Shown here: in pieces, positions 1 to 8,554 of the stretch
How the letters are laid out: every line of letters starts with the position of its first letter
Position numbering within the stretch: position 1 is the stretch's first letter
Assembly (NCBI RefSeq): GCF_001856665.1
Contig: NZ_CP017781.1
Location: 3,430,001 to 3,462,926 of the forward strand
Reading direction: 5' to 3'
Length of the DNA stretch: 32,926 bases
Source: Rhodobacter xanthinilyticus
GTDB taxonomy: Bacteria > Pseudomonadota > Alphaproteobacteria > Rhodobacterales > Rhodobacteraceae
Made by a program: the position numbers and the translations under genes
Notes under the pieces: generated by a model
Database searches by the model: none
What the model was told of the DNA's origin: nothing
Seen by the model: the letters and a program-made list of their open reading frames with translations, nothing else

Positions 1-691
1 TGATCTTGACGATGCTCTTGATCGACTTGAACCCGTATTTCCACGGCACCACGAGCCGCAGCGGCGCGCCGTTCTGCTTGGGGAGCTCCTCGCCATAAAG
101 CCCCGAGGCCAGAAGCGTCAGCGGATGCATCGCCTCATCGAGCCGCAGCCCCTCGACATAGGGCCAGTCGATGCCGCCCGCGCGCTGGCCCGGCATCTCC
201 TCGGGGCGCAGGAGCGTCTCGAGGGCCACATATTTCGCGCCCGGCTGCGGCTCGACCCGCGCCAGCAGCGCCGCCAGCGGAAAGCCGATCCAGGGGATCA
301 CCATCGACCAGGCCTCGACACAGCGGAAACGATAGATCCGCTCCTCGAGCGGCGCGGTCTTGAGCACATCGGCCAGATCATAGCGCCCCGGCCGCCCGAC
401 CAGCCCGCCGATCTCGACCGACCACGGGTCGGTGGTCAGCGCGCCGGCGTATTTCGCCGGGTCGCCCTTGTCCCAGCCGAATTCGTAGAAATTGTTATAG
501 GAGGTGATTTCCTCGAGCGTGTTGGGCTTGGCATCGGTCGAATAGGCCGAGGGCGCGGCGCTCAGCCCCGCCCGCGCCGGCCCCGCCCCGAACGCCAGCG
601 CCGCGCCCGCCCCCGCGATCAGGCTGCGCCGGCGCAGGAAATCCGCGCGCGGGGTGACATCTGCCCAGCTCGGGCTCTTGGTCTTGGACAT
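1..691 (-). CDS. msrP: Protein-methionine-sulfoxide reductase catalytic subunit MsrP (partial, C-terminus outside window)
   Basis: Periplasmic molybdopterin enzyme of the YedY/MsrP family (sulfite oxidase fold), which reduces methionine sulfoxide in exported proteins using electrons from the membrane haem protein MsrQ. About 230 codons are visible. The N-terminus carries a twin-arginine export signal ([16 protein letters not shown], residues about 20-36). The segment [14 protein letters not shown] holds the cysteine that ligates molybdenum in this family. Downstream, [42 protein letters not shown] is typical MsrP. The start at 691 ([11 protein letters not shown]) has a good ribosome site, GGGAGAG, just upstream. 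The gene runs off the left edge, where msrQ would be expected; that cannot be seen here. Family assignment is secure from the motif string and the Tat signal. Confidence 0.93.
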   Translation of the reverse strand, partial: MSKTKSPSWADVTPRADFLRRRSLIAGAGAALAFGAGPARAGLSAAPSAYSTDAKPNTLEEITSYNNFYEFGWDKGDPAKYAGALTTDPWSVEIGGLVGRPGRYDLADVLKTAPLEERIYRFRCVEAWSMVIPWIGFPLAALLARVEPQPGAKYVALETLLRPEEMPGQRAGGIDWPYVEGLRLDEAMHPLTLLASGLYGEELPKQNGAPLRLVVPWKYGFKSIKSIVKI

Positions 692-781
692 GGCTCTCTC
701 CCGTGGTTTGGGGAGAGGATAGCGCGAAAGCGCGCGCCCGCGCGGGCAAGATGCGCGCCTTGGCGCGATTGTGAGCGCGCG

Positions 782-1236
782 TTACCGGCCCTCGCGCTCG
801 CGGTTGCGCCCCGATTGCAGCTGGCCGAGCCGCACATGGCGCAGCGCCTCGACCAGAAGCGCGGTCAGCAGCCCGATATTGAGAAGCCCGTTCGCCGCCG
901 CCATGCCGCCGAGGATCCGCCATTCATGGGTGAGCAGGATATCGCCATAGCCAAGCGCGGTATAAGAGACGAGCGAGAAATAGACCGCCGCCTCCATGGT
1001 CAGGAAGATCCCGAGCATCCGAAAGCAGAACGCCCAGAGCCAGACGCCGGCCGTCACCATCAGAAGCGCCCAGAGCGCGGTGATCAGCACGACGAGCATC
1101 AGCTTCGGGCGATGCGGCTCGCGCAGGAGCCAGTAATGCGCCCGCGCGAAGGCCCATTCCATGCCCCAGGCGCTCGACCGGCGATCACCACCGTCAGCAC
1201 CATCATCAGCGAGCCGATCAGAATCTGCAGGACCAT
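782..1236 (-). CDS. Small two-helix ion channel (K+ channel-like), with an apparent frameshift near 1178
   Basis: The carboxy-terminal part reads as an ion-channel module: a hydrophobic helix (LMLVVLITALWALLMVTAGV), a pore loop with the potassium selectivity filter TALGYGD, and a second helix (GMAAANGLLNIGLLTALLV), ending VEALRHVRLGQLQSGRNREREGR. The best start is ATG at 1236, preceded by GGAGAGG. It encodes MVLQILIGSLMMVLTVVIAG, a plausible first hydrophobic segment, but that frame then leaves the channel frame and stops after 45 codons. One extra base in the glycine codon at 1178-1179 would join it to SSAWGMEWAFARAHYWLL, giving one continuous protein of about 150 residues. Alternatives are initiation at the internal ATG at 1162, a sequencing error, or a genuinely broken gene. 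The longer frame opening at 1300 has an implausible hydrophilic N-terminus. Confidence 0.75.
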
Positions 1237-1331
1237 GCGCCTCTCCGCTGGCCCGCGCCTGATATGCGCCGCCCCCGCCGGTCAAGCCCTCTCTGGACAT
1301 GCGCCCGCCCCTGCCCTATCTCGAGCAGATC

Positions 1332-1805
1332 ATGGCTCAGAAATCCGACCCCAATTCCAAGCTGATCGCCGAGAACCGGCAGGCGCGTTACCATTACGCC
1401 GTCGAGGATACGCTCGAGGCGGGGATCGTGCTGATGGGCTCGGAGGTGAAATCGCTGCGCGTGGGCCAGTCGAACATCGCCGAGAGCTATGCTTCGGTCG
1501 AACATGGCGAGCTGTGGCTGATCAACTCCTATATCGCGGCCTACAAGGAGGCGGGCATCTTCGGCCACGAGGAACGCCGCCACCGCAAGCTCCTCGTCTC
1601 GAAGCGCGAGCTCTCGCGGCTGTGGCAGGCGATCGGGCGCGAGGGGATGACCATCGTGCCGCTGAAGATGTATTTCAACGACAAGGGCCGGGTGAAGCTG
1701 CTCCTTGGCATCGCCAAGGGCAAGAAGCTCGCCGACAAGCGCGAGACCGAGGCCAAACGCGACTGGAACCGCCAGAAACAGCGTTTGCTCAAGCAGGGCG
1801 GCTGA
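1332..1805 (+). CDS. smpB: SsrA-binding protein SmpB
   Basis: SmpB binds tmRNA and delivers it to stalled ribosomes for trans-translation. The 157-residue product matches the family from end to end: [39 protein letters not shown], the conserved [10 protein letters not shown] patch, [23 protein letters not shown], and a basic tail ([14 protein letters not shown]) that in the family folds in the ribosomal A site. The start at 1332 ([10 protein letters not shown]) is chosen because the family begins close to this motif; an in-frame ATG at 1299 would add 11 residues that look unrelated. Neither start has a strong ribosome site. Soluble cytoplasmic protein; it stands alone here between the channel gene and the sulfurtransferase. 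Confidence 0.95.
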   Translation: MAQKSDPNSKLIAENRQARYHYAVEDTLEAGIVLMGSEVKSLRVGQSNIAESYASVEHGELWLINSYIAAYKEAGIFGHEERRHRKLLVSKRELSRLWQAIGREGMTIVPLKMYFNDKGRVKLLLGIAKGKKLADKRETEAKRDWNRQKQRLLKQGG

Positions 1806-1825
1806 CGGGGCGCGGTTTTGCCCCG
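1806..1825 (+). terminator. Possible terminator hairpin after smpB
   Basis: Directly after the smpB stop, CGGGGC and GCCCCG form a six-base-pair stem around an eight-base loop. There is no clear T run after it, so termination is only a suggestion. Confidence 0.3.
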
Positions 1826-1898
1826 CGCGGGTGGCTTTGCGCCTTGCCTCGCGCCGCGCTCTGAGGCTAATCACGAAAGCAAATGACGGAGGCGCGCA

Positions 1899-2756
1899 AT
1901 GGCGATGGATGATCCGAAAACCCTTGTTTCGACCGACTGGCTCGACGCCCATCTGCGCGACCCCGATCTGCGGGTGATCGACGCGACGTGGTTCCTGCCG
2001 ACCGACACGCGCAACGCGCGGGCGGGCTATGAGGACGCGCATATCCCCGGCGCGCGGTTCTTCGATATCGACGAGATCGCCGACAGCCGCTCGGATCTGC
2101 CGCATATGGCGCCGCCGGTCGAGAAGTTCATCTCGCGGATGCGCGCGATGGGCATCGGCGATGGCCATCAGGTCGTGGTCTATGACCAGGCCGGGATCTT
2201 CTCGGCGCCGCGCGTGTGGTGGACCTTCCGGCTGATGGGCAAGACCGATATCGCGGTGCTCGACGGCGGGCTGCCGAAATGGCTCGCCGAGGGCCGCGAG
2301 ACCGAGGACATGCCCCCGATCCTGCGCGATCGCCACATCACCGTGCAGCGTCAGGCGAGCCTTGTGAAGGATGTCACCCAGGTCGCCCATGCCTCGAAGC
2401 TCGGCGATCACGAGATCATCGACGCGCGCGCCCATGGCCGGTTCATCGGCGTGGACCCCGAGCCGCGCCCGGGCCTGCGCCAGGGCCATATCCCCGGCTC
2501 GAAGAACCTGCCCTGGAGCGAGCTTCTGACCGCCGAGGGCACGATGAAATCGCCGCAGGCGCTGCGCGCGCTGTTCGAGGCCGCGAAGGTCGATCTCGCG
2601 AAACCCGCGATCTGCACCTGCGGCTCGGGGGTGAACGCCACGATCCTCGCGCTCGCGCTCGAACGGATCGGCCATCAGAACTGGTCGGTCTATGACGGCG
2701 CCTGGGCCGAATGGGGCATGTATAACGACCTTCGGGTCGCAACCGGAGAAGCATGA
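1899..2756 (+). CDS. sseA: 3-mercaptopyruvate sulfurtransferase (tandem rhodanese)
   Basis: Two-domain rhodanese-type sulfurtransferase that moves sulfur from 3-mercaptopyruvate to an acceptor such as cyanide or a thiol. The 285-residue protein has an N-terminal structural rhodanese domain (about 10-135: VIDATWFLP, YEDAHIPGARFFDID, VVVYDQAGIFSAPRVWWTFRLMG, LDGG) and a C-terminal catalytic domain (about 160-280). The active loop is CGSGVNA with Cys241, the pattern that separates mercaptopyruvate from thiosulfate sulfurtransferases. The start at 1899 is fixed by GGAGG at 1888-1892. Its stop overlaps the start region of the next gene, an aminotransferase. An aminotransferase can make mercaptopyruvate from cysteine, so a shared sulfur-amino-acid role is a reasonable inference. 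Confidence 0.92.
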   Translation: MAMDDPKTLVSTDWLDAHLRDPDLRVIDATWFLPTDTRNARAGYEDAHIPGARFFDIDEIADSRSDLPHMAPPVEKFISRMRAMGIGDGHQVVVYDQAGIFSAPRVWWTFRLMGKTDIAVLDGGLPKWLAEGRETEDMPPILRDRHITVQRQASLVKDVTQVAHASKLGDHEIIDARAHGRFIGVDPEPRPGLRQGHIPGSKNLPWSELLTAEGTMKSPQALRALFEAAKVDLAKPAICTCGSGVNATILALALERIGHQNWSVYDGAWAEWGMYNDLRVATGEA

Positions 2757-3937
2757 TGTTCAATTCCCTCAAGCCGCAGCCGGCGGACAAGATCCTCGCG
2801 CTGATGGGTCAGTTCCGCGCCGACCCGCGCCCCGAGAAGGTCGATCTCGGCGTTGGCGTCTACAAGGATGCCGAGGGGCGCACCCCGGTGATGCGCGCGA
2901 TCAAGGCCGCCGAGAAGCAGCTTTGGGAACGCGAGACCACGAAGACCTATACCGCGCTCGCCGGTGAGGCGGAGTTCCACGCCGCGATGGCGGAGATGGT
3001 GCTCGGCGCCGATTACCCGAAGGCGCGGCTCTCGGCGCTGCAAACGGTGGGCGGCACCGGCGCGTGCCGGATGGCGTTCGAGCTCGCGCGGATGGCCAAC
3101 CCCGGCACCACGATCTGGGCCTCGGACCCGACCTGGCCGAACCACCTCTCGATCCTGAACTTCATGGGTCAGGCCTGGAAACCCTACCGCTATTTCGACG
3201 CCGCCGCGCGCGCCGTCGATTTCGACGCGATGATGGCCGATCTCGCCGGGGCGAAGGCGGGCGATGTGGTGCTGCTGCACGGCTGCTGCCATAACCCGAC
3301 CGGCGCGAACCTGACGCTCGAGCAATGGGGCGTCGTCGCCGATCTGCTCGAGGAAAAAGGCGCGATCCCGATGATCGACCTCGCCTATCAGGGCTTTGGC
3401 GACGGGCTCGAGGCCGATGCCGCGGGCACCCGGCTGATCGCGTCGCGCCTGCCCGAGGTGATGATCGCGGCGTCCTGCTCGAAGAACTTCGGCATCTACC
3501 GCGAGCGCACCGGCAGCCTGATGGTGCTGGGCGACGAGGCGGCGAAAGAGGTGACGCAGGGCACGCTGGCCTATCTCAACCGCCAGACCTATTCCTTCGC
3601 CCCCGACCACGGCGCGCGCCTCGTCACCATGGTGCTGACCGACCCGGCGCTGCGCGCCGATTGGGAGGCCGAGCTCGAAGAGGTCCGTAATGGCATGCTC
3701 GGCCTGCGCGAACAGCTCGCCGCCGAGCTGCGCCAGCTCTCGAACTCCGACCGTTTCGATTTCGTCGCCCGCCACCGCGGCATGTTCTCGCGCATCGGCG
3801 CCTCGCCCGAACAGGTCGAGACGATGCGCGCCACGAACGCGATCTACATGGTCGGCGATTCGCGGCTCAATATCGCGGGGCTGAACGCCAGGACCGTGCC
3901 GCTGCTCGCCCGCGCGATCATCGACGCCGGCGTCTGA
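2756..3937 (+). CDS. Class I aminotransferase, aspartate/aromatic amino acid type (AspC/TyrB)
   Basis: PLP-dependent aminotransferase of the Iα subgroup, about 393 residues. Family landmarks: LGVGVYKDAEGRTPVM near the N-terminus, KTYTALAGE, the cofactor-contacting CCHNPTGANL, MIDLAYQGFG, and SCSKNFGIYRERTG, in which Lys243 forms the Schiff base with PLP. A C-terminal arginine in DSRLNIAGLN would bind the substrate carboxylate. The start is ambiguous: ATG at 2753 overlaps the sseA stop as ATGA, and ATG at 2756 follows two codons' width later. The ribosome site GGAGAA at 2745-2750 is better spaced for 2756 (MFNSLKPQP). Sequence alone does not decide between aspartate and aromatic preference. 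It is translationally coupled to sseA and followed by a terminator. Confidence 0.92.
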   Translation: MFNSLKPQPADKILALMGQFRADPRPEKVDLGVGVYKDAEGRTPVMRAIKAAEKQLWERETTKTYTALAGEAEFHAAMAEMVLGADYPKARLSALQTVGGTGACRMAFELARMANPGTTIWASDPTWPNHLSILNFMGQAWKPYRYFDAAARAVDFDAMMADLAGAKAGDVVLLHGCCHNPTGANLTLEQWGVVADLLEEKGAIPMIDLAYQGFGDGLEADAAGTRLIASRLPEVMIAASCSKNFGIYRERTGSLMVLGDEAAKEVTQGTLAYLNRQTYSFAPDHGARLVTMVLTDPALRADWEAELEEVRNGMLGLREQLAAELRQLSNSDRFDFVARHRGMFSRIGASPEQVETMRATNAIYMVGDSRLNIAGLNARTVPLLARAIIDAGV

Positions 3938-3961
3938 GCCTCTTGCCATCACAACCTTGCG

Positions 3962-3988
3962 AACGGCGGCCCCCCGGGTCGCCGTTTT
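3962..3988 (+). terminator. Rho-independent terminator of the sseA-aminotransferase operon
   Basis: AACGGCG and CGCCGTT form a seven-pair stem around an eleven-base G/C loop, followed by TT and a further T-rich stretch (GCGTTTTGG). It lies 24 bases after the aminotransferase stop. Confidence 0.75.
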
Positions 3989-4018
3989 GCGTTTTGGCGC
4001 CTCGGTCGTCTTGATTTC

Positions 4019-4032
4019 ATAAGCACGCTTAT
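4019..4032. promoter_or_regulatory. Palindromic operator candidate for the MarR-type regulator
   Basis: ATAAGC-AC-GCTTAT is a perfect inverted repeat in the short AT-rich leader of the marR-emrA-emrB operon. It overlaps TATAAT (4030-4035), a likely -10 element. A palindrome of this size over the promoter of a marR gene is the usual position for autorepression by MarR dimers; binding itself is inferred. Confidence 0.6.
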
Positions 4033-4067
4033 AATATACCTGCTCACCTTGAACAGAGGGAGCCCCG

Positions 4068-4523
4068 ATGAGCTGCGAAAGTCCTCAGGAAAGCCTCGGC
4101 TTCCTGCTCCATGACGCGACCCGCGCGATCCGCCGCCAGTTCGAGCGCCTCGCCGCCGACCATGGCCTGACGACCTCGCAATGGCGGGTGCTCGTCCATC
4201 TCTTCCGCAACGGCCCGATGCCGCAGGCGCGCCTCGCCGAGCTGCTCGAGATCGAACCGATCTCGGTCTCGCGGCTGATCGACCGGATGGAGGACGGCGG
4301 CTGGGTCAGCCGCGTGGCCGACCCCACCGACCGCCGCGTCCGCCGCGTCGAGCTGCGCGACAAGGCCCGCGAGATCCAGCCGCAGGCCCGCGAGATCGCC
4401 GATGCCCTTTATGACCGCGCCCTCGCCGGGCTGCCGCCGGAAACGCGCAGCCTGCTGATCGAGGCGCTGAAAACCCTGATTTCCAACCTCTCCCAGCCGA
4501 CCGAGACCGACCATGACCGCTGA
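4068..4523 (+). CDS. MarR-family transcriptional regulator
   Basis: A 151-residue winged-helix regulator. The N-terminal dimerisation helix (SLGFLLHDATRAIRRQFERLAADHG) is followed by LTTSQWRVLVHLFRNGPMPQARLAELLEIEPISVSRLIDRMEDGGWVSR, the helix-turn-helix with its recognition helix. The wing follows, VADPTDRRVRRVELRDKA, with the DxRxR pattern usual for MarR. The C-terminal helices complete the dimer interface. The start has GAGGGAG upstream. Its 3' end overlaps the emrA-like gene by 11 bases, so the three genes form one operon. It probably represses that operon through the palindrome at 4019-4032 and is relieved by a pump substrate, as in EmrR. The inducing compound cannot be read from the sequence. 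Confidence 0.9.
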   Translation: MSCESPQESLGFLLHDATRAIRRQFERLAADHGLTTSQWRVLVHLFRNGPMPQARLAELLEIEPISVSRLIDRMEDGGWVSRVADPTDRRVRRVELRDKAREIQPQAREIADALYDRALAGLPPETRSLLIEALKTLISNLSQPTETDHDR

Positions 4524-5577
4524 AATGACCCCGAAGAAACCGAAGACATGGCTGATGGCCACGCTGCCGCTCGCGCTCGTTGCGGGGGGCGTGTGGATGT
4601 GGCTTGACGGCGGGCGCTACGAGAGCACCGACAACGCCAACCTGCAGATCGCGCGGATCGCGGTCGCCTCGGATCTCGCCGGGCGGGTGACGGAGACCTT
4701 CGTGCAGGACAATGCCACGGTGAAGGCGGGCGACCCGCTGTTCACGGTCGACCCCGAGCCCTACCGCCTCGCGCTCGCCCAGGCCGATGCCGCGCTCGCC
4801 CAGGCCCGGCTTGGCGTCGAGCAATTGCGCGCGGCCTATCTCGCGGCGGTGGCACAGGAGAAGGTCGCGCAGGACAACGCCGATTACCTGACCGCCGAGC
4901 TCGCCCGGCAGGAAAAGATCACCAACCGCGGCGCGGGCACGGGCTCGGCGCTCGATGCGGCGCGGCATGAGGCCTCGGCGGCAGGTGAAACGCTCGCGGC
5001 GGCGCGCCAGAATGTCGCCGCGGCGCTGGCGGCGCTGGGTGGCGATGCGGCGATTGCGACCGATGCGCATCCGGTGGTGAAGGCCGCGCAGGTGGCGCGC
5101 GACAAGGCCGCCTATGACCTCTCGCGCACCACGGTGAAGGCGCCGGCCGATGGCGTGCTCTACAAGGCGAGCTCGTTCAAACCGGGCCAATTCGTCTCGG
5201 CGGGCGCAACTCTCTTCACCCTGGTCGAGACCGGCGATCTCTGGGTCGACGCGAATTTCAAGGAAACCCAGCTTGAACATATCGCCCCGGGCCAGACCGC
5301 CGAGATCGAGTTCGATACCTTCCCCGGGCGCGACTATACCGCCGTGGTCGAGGCCGTCGGCGCGGGCACGGGGGCGGAATTCGCGCTGATCCCGGCGCAA
5401 AACGCCACCGGCAACTGGGTCAAGGTGACCCAGCGCGTGCCGGTGCGGCTGCGGCTGAGCGGCGATGCCCCGAAAGACGGGCTCCGCGCCGGGCTTTCGG
5501 CGAGCGTCACCATCGACACCCATGCCTCGACCCCGCTCGATTCGATTCTCGCGCAAGCGGGCAGCGTGGAGCACTGA
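4513..5577 (+). CDS. EmrA/HlyD-type membrane fusion protein of a multidrug efflux pump
   Basis: Periplasmic adaptor linking an inner-membrane MFS pump to an outer-membrane channel. It is 354 residues with one N-terminal membrane helix (WLMATLPLALVAGGVWMWL, about 14-32). The first half of a lipoyl/barrel-sandwich domain follows (YESTDNANLQIARIAVASDLAGRV, VKAGDPLFTVDPEPY), then an alanine-rich coiled-coil hairpin (about 90-190). The second lipoyl half is RTTVKAPADGVLYKASSFKPGQFV, followed by a β-barrel (DLWVDANFKETQLEHIAPGQTAEIEFDTFPG). ANFKETQ is typical of EmrA. It overlaps marR and is followed three bases later by the MFS gene. EmrA rather than AcrA type follows from the MFS partner. Confidence 0.9.
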   Translation: MTAEMTPKKPKTWLMATLPLALVAGGVWMWLDGGRYESTDNANLQIARIAVASDLAGRVTETFVQDNATVKAGDPLFTVDPEPYRLALAQADAALAQARLGVEQLRAAYLAAVAQEKVAQDNADYLTAELARQEKITNRGAGTGSALDAARHEASAAGETLAAARQNVAAALAALGGDAAIATDAHPVVKAAQVARDKAAYDLSRTTVKAPADGVLYKASSFKPGQFVSAGATLFTLVETGDLWVDANFKETQLEHIAPGQTAEIEFDTFPGRDYTAVVEAVGAGTGAEFALIPAQNATGNWVKVTQRVPVRLRLSGDAPKDGLRAGLSASVTIDTHASTPLDSILAQAGSVEH

Positions 5578-5580
5578 TCC

Positions 5581-7116
5581 ATGGCCGCCGACACCCCGGC
5601 AACCCCGGTGGGCGAGATCAAGCACCACGGGCTGATCACGCTCTCGCTGATGCTCGCGACGATCATGCAGGTGCTCGACACCACGATCGCCAATGTCGCC
5701 CTGCCCTCGATGCGCGCCGACCTCGGCGCCTCGGCCGATACGATCAACTGGGTGCTGACCTCCTATATCGTCGCCGCCGCGATCGTGACGCCGCTCTCGG
5801 GGTGGCTCTCCGAACGCTTCGGCCGCAAGGAGATCTTCGTGGGCTCGGTGGCGGGCTTCATCCTGACCTCGATGCTGTGCGGGATCGCCTGGAGCCTCGA
5901 GACGATGGTGCTCTTCCGCATGGCGCAGGGCGTCTTCGGCGCGGCGATCGTGCCGCTGTCGCAGACCTTCCTGCTCGACATCAACCCGCGCGAGAAACAC
6001 GGTCAGGCGATGGCGGTCTGGGGCGCGGGGATCATGATCGGGCCGATCATCGGGCCGACGCTCGGCGGCTATCTGACCGAAACGCTGAACTGGCGCTGGG
6101 TCTTCTATATCAACGTGCCGCTCGGGCTCCTAGCGCTCGCGGGGTGCTGGGCGTTTCTGCCGGAGATGGGCCGGCGGCTGCGCGCCTTTGATTTCACGGG
6201 CTTTGCCTTTCTCGCGCTCGGCGTCGGCGCGTTGCAGCTGATGCTCGACCGCGGCGCCGAGGTCGATTGGTTCGAGGCCACCGAGATCTGGATCGAGGCG
6301 GCGCTGGCCGCGACCGGCTTTTGGTGCTTCGTGATCTGGATCATCGGCAAGGAGCACCCGTTCCTCGACCCGAAGATGTTTCTCGACCGCAATTTCGCGA
6401 CCGGGCTCGTGTTCATCTTCATCGTGGGGATCGTGCTTCTGGCCTCGCTCGCGCTCCTGCCGCCGATGCTCTCGACGATCTTCGGCTATCCGGTGATCAC
6501 CACCGGCATGGTGATGGCGCCGCGCGGCATCGGCACGATGATCTCGATGATTCTCGCCGGCAAGCTGGTGCGCCGGTTCGACCCGCGCAAGCTCGTGGCG
6601 CTCGGGCTGATCCTGACCGCGCTCTCGCTCGATATCATGACGCGATTCTCGCCGCAGATGGATGCGAGCCTGATCGTGCTCTCAGGCGTGGTGCAGGGGC
6701 TCGGGCTCGGGCTCGTCTTCGTGCCGCTCTCGACGGTCTCCTTCGCCACGATCCCGGCGCGGCTGCGCGGCGATGCGACGGCGCTTTATTCGCTGGTGCG
6801 CAATATCGGCTCCTCGATCGGGATCTCCTTCGTCACGGTGCTGCTCACCCACAACACCTGGGTGAACCATAACGAGCTTGCCTCCGGGCTGACGCGCGAG
6901 GCGGTCGCGGCGCTCGGCGCGGGGGGCGTGGCGGGGTATGGCGAGAGCGTGATGGCCTATCTGCTCAACCAGATGGTCACGGTGCAGGCGCTGATGGTCT
7001 CCTATGTCGATGATTTCAAGGCGATGATGTGGATCACCGCCGCGGCGGTGCCGCTCACGCTGGTGTTGCGAAAGCCGGAGCCCACCGATGTGGTCGAAGC
7101 CGCCGCGATGGACTGA
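5581..7116 (+). CDS. EmrB/QacA-family (DHA2) MFS multidrug transporter, 14 membrane helices
   Basis: Proton-driven drug exporter of the major facilitator superfamily, 511 residues. DHA2 signatures: helix 1 motif LDTTIANVALPSMRADLGAS, NWVLTSYIVAAAIVTPLSGWLSERFGRKEIF (motif A in the loop between helices 2 and 3), MAQGVFGAAIVPLSQTFLLDI, and WGAGIMIGPIIGPTLGGYL (motif C of antiporters), followed by LNWRWVFYINVPLG. The number of hydrophobic blocks fits 14 helices. It lies three bases after the adaptor gene. The two proteins should form an EmrAB-like tripartite pump with an outer-membrane channel encoded elsewhere. Substrates are unknown; the MarR partner suggests induction by hydrophobic weak acids or phenolics, which is inference only. 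Confidence 0.93.
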   Translation: MAADTPATPVGEIKHHGLITLSLMLATIMQVLDTTIANVALPSMRADLGASADTINWVLTSYIVAAAIVTPLSGWLSERFGRKEIFVGSVAGFILTSMLCGIAWSLETMVLFRMAQGVFGAAIVPLSQTFLLDINPREKHGQAMAVWGAGIMIGPIIGPTLGGYLTETLNWRWVFYINVPLGLLALAGCWAFLPEMGRRLRAFDFTGFAFLALGVGALQLMLDRGAEVDWFEATEIWIEAALAATGFWCFVIWIIGKEHPFLDPKMFLDRNFATGLVFIFIVGIVLLASLALLPPMLSTIFGYPVITTGMVMAPRGIGTMISMILAGKLVRRFDPRKLVALGLILTALSLDIMTRFSPQMDASLIVLSGVVQGLGLGLVFVPLSTVSFATIPARLRGDATALYSLVRNIGSSIGISFVTVLLTHNTWVNHNELASGLTREAVAALGAGGVAGYGESVMAYLLNQMVTVQALMVSYVDDFKAMMWITAAAVPLTLVLRKPEPTDVVEAAAMD

Positions 7117-7126
7117 GCAAAGCAAA

Positions 7127-7150
7127 AGGCCCGGAGAGATCTCCGGGCCT
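7127..7150. terminator. Bidirectional terminator between emrB-like gene and amtB
   Basis: AGGCCCGGAGA and TCTCCGGGCCT form a perfect eleven-pair stem with a two-base gap. Read on the minus strand it is followed by TTTTGC, so it is best suited to ending amtB. It lies between two convergent genes and can serve both. Confidence 0.85.
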
Positions 7151-7173
7151 TCGCGGTTCGCCGGGAGGCGAGA

Positions 7174-8529
7174 TCAGTAGTGGTAGGCGCTTTCGCCATG
7201 CGAGGTCTGGTCGAGGCCCTGACGCTCGTCATCCGAGGAGACGCGCAGCCCGATGATGATGTCGACGACCTTGAACAGGATGAACGAGATCACGCCGGTC
7301 CAGAGCACGGTCACGCCGACCGCTTTGATCTGCACGATGACCTGATCCATGATCGAGCCCGATTCGACGAACAGGCCGGTGCCGCCGAAGGACGGGTCCG
7401 AGAGCACGCCCACCGCGATCGCGCCGACGATGCCGCCCACGCCGTGGATGCCGAAGACATCGAGGCTGTCGTCATAGCCGAGCTTGTTCTTCACGACCGC
7501 CACGAAGAAGTAGCAGATCACCGAAGCCAGCGCGCCGAGCACGAGGGCGCCCATCGGGCCGATGGTGCCGCAGGCCGGGGTGATGGCGACGAGGCCGGCG
7601 ACGATGCCCGAAGCCACGCCGAGCATCGAGGCTTTGCCGCGGGTGAGGGCTTCGATCAGGCCCCAGACGAGCGCCGCAGCGGCGGTGGCGAGGAAGGTGT
7701 TGATCATCGCAAGCGTGGCGCCGGCGGTCGCTTCGAGGTTCGAGCCGACGTTGAAGCCGAACCAGCCGACCCAGAGCATGCCCGCGCCGACGAGGGTGAG
7801 GGTCATCGAATGCGGCGCCATCATGTCCTTGCCCAGACCGATGCGCGGGCCGATGACCAGCGCGCCGACGAGAGCGGCCACACCGGCGTTGATGTGCACA
7901 ACCGTGCCGCCGGCGAAGTCAATCGCGCCCCAGTTGAAGATCAGGCCCGAGGCATCCCAGACCATATGCGCGACCGGGAAGTAGCAGAACGTGCCCCAGA
8001 GCACCGAGAACAGCAGCACCGCCGAGAATTTCACACGCTCGGCGAAGGCGCCGATGATCAGCGCGGGGGTGATCGCGGCGAAGGTCATCTGGAAGGCGAT
8101 GAACAGATATTCCGGGATCACGATGCCGTCGGAGAAGGTCGCCGAGACCGACTCGACCGAGACGCCCGACAGGAAGAGCTTGCCCAGGCCGCCCCAGAAC
8201 GGCGAGGTGCCGCCGCCAAAGGCGAAGGAATAGCCGTAGATCACCCAGACGACCATCATCAGGCAGGCGATCGCGGTGGTCTGCATCAGGATCGACAGCA
8301 TGTTCTTGGTGCGCACGAGGCCACCGTAGAACAGCGCGAGGCCCGGCATGGTCATGAACAGCACGAGCACGGTCGAGATCATCATCCACGACACGTCGCC
8401 CTTGTCCATCGTCTCGGTGACGGCTTCCACGACTTCCGCGGCGGGCGCGGCGGCGTCCTGCGCGAAGGCCGGCAGCGCGGCGAGCAGCGAAGCCGCCGTC
8501 AGGGCCGAAATTTTCGAAAGGTTTTTCAT
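7174..8529 (-). CDS. amtB: Ammonium transporter AmtB
   Basis: Trimeric inner-membrane channel for ammonium/ammonia, 451 residues. It has a cleavable signal peptide (KISALTAASLLAALPAFAQ) followed by an Ala-rich segment and eleven predicted helices. Family marks: TMPGLALFYGGLVRTKNMLS, the two pore histidines within FCYFPVAHMVW and FGIHGVGGIVG, the DFAGGTVVHINAGVAALVGALV helix, and AGMLWVGWFGFNVGSN. The C-terminal tail after helix 11 (GLRVSSDDERQGLDQTSHGESAYHY) is the site where GlnK docks. The start at 8529 is preceded by AGGGGAAG. It follows glnK by 25 bases on the same strand, the classic glnK-amtB operon in which the PII protein blocks the channel when nitrogen is plentiful. Confidence 0.97.
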   Translation of the reverse strand: MKNLSKISALTAASLLAALPAFAQDAAAPAAEVVEAVTETMDKGDVSWMMISTVLVLFMTMPGLALFYGGLVRTKNMLSILMQTTAIACLMMVVWVIYGYSFAFGGGTSPFWGGLGKLFLSGVSVESVSATFSDGIVIPEYLFIAFQMTFAAITPALIIGAFAERVKFSAVLLFSVLWGTFCYFPVAHMVWDASGLIFNWGAIDFAGGTVVHINAGVAALVGALVIGPRIGLGKDMMAPHSMTLTLVGAGMLWVGWFGFNVGSNLEATAGATLAMINTFLATAAAALVWGLIEALTRGKASMLGVASGIVAGLVAITPACGTIGPMGALVLGALASVICYFFVAVVKNKLGYDDSLDVFGIHGVGGIVGAIAVGVLSDPSFGGTGLFVESGSIMDQVIVQIKAVGVTVLWTGVISFILFKVVDIIIGLRVSSDDERQGLDQTSHGESAYHY

Positions 8530-8554
8530 TGTGTTACTTCCCCTCAGCCGCGTC

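Noticed and set aside
1155-1236. Programmed ribosomal frameshift in the channel gene
   Set aside because: No slippery heptamer or downstream structure at the break (GCC GGT CGA); a lost base is simpler.
2690-3952. A 420-codon minus-strand open frame opposite the aminotransferase
   Set aside because: Low-information Arg/Gly/Glu/His-rich translation with no recognisable domain, fully antisense to a clear aminotransferase.
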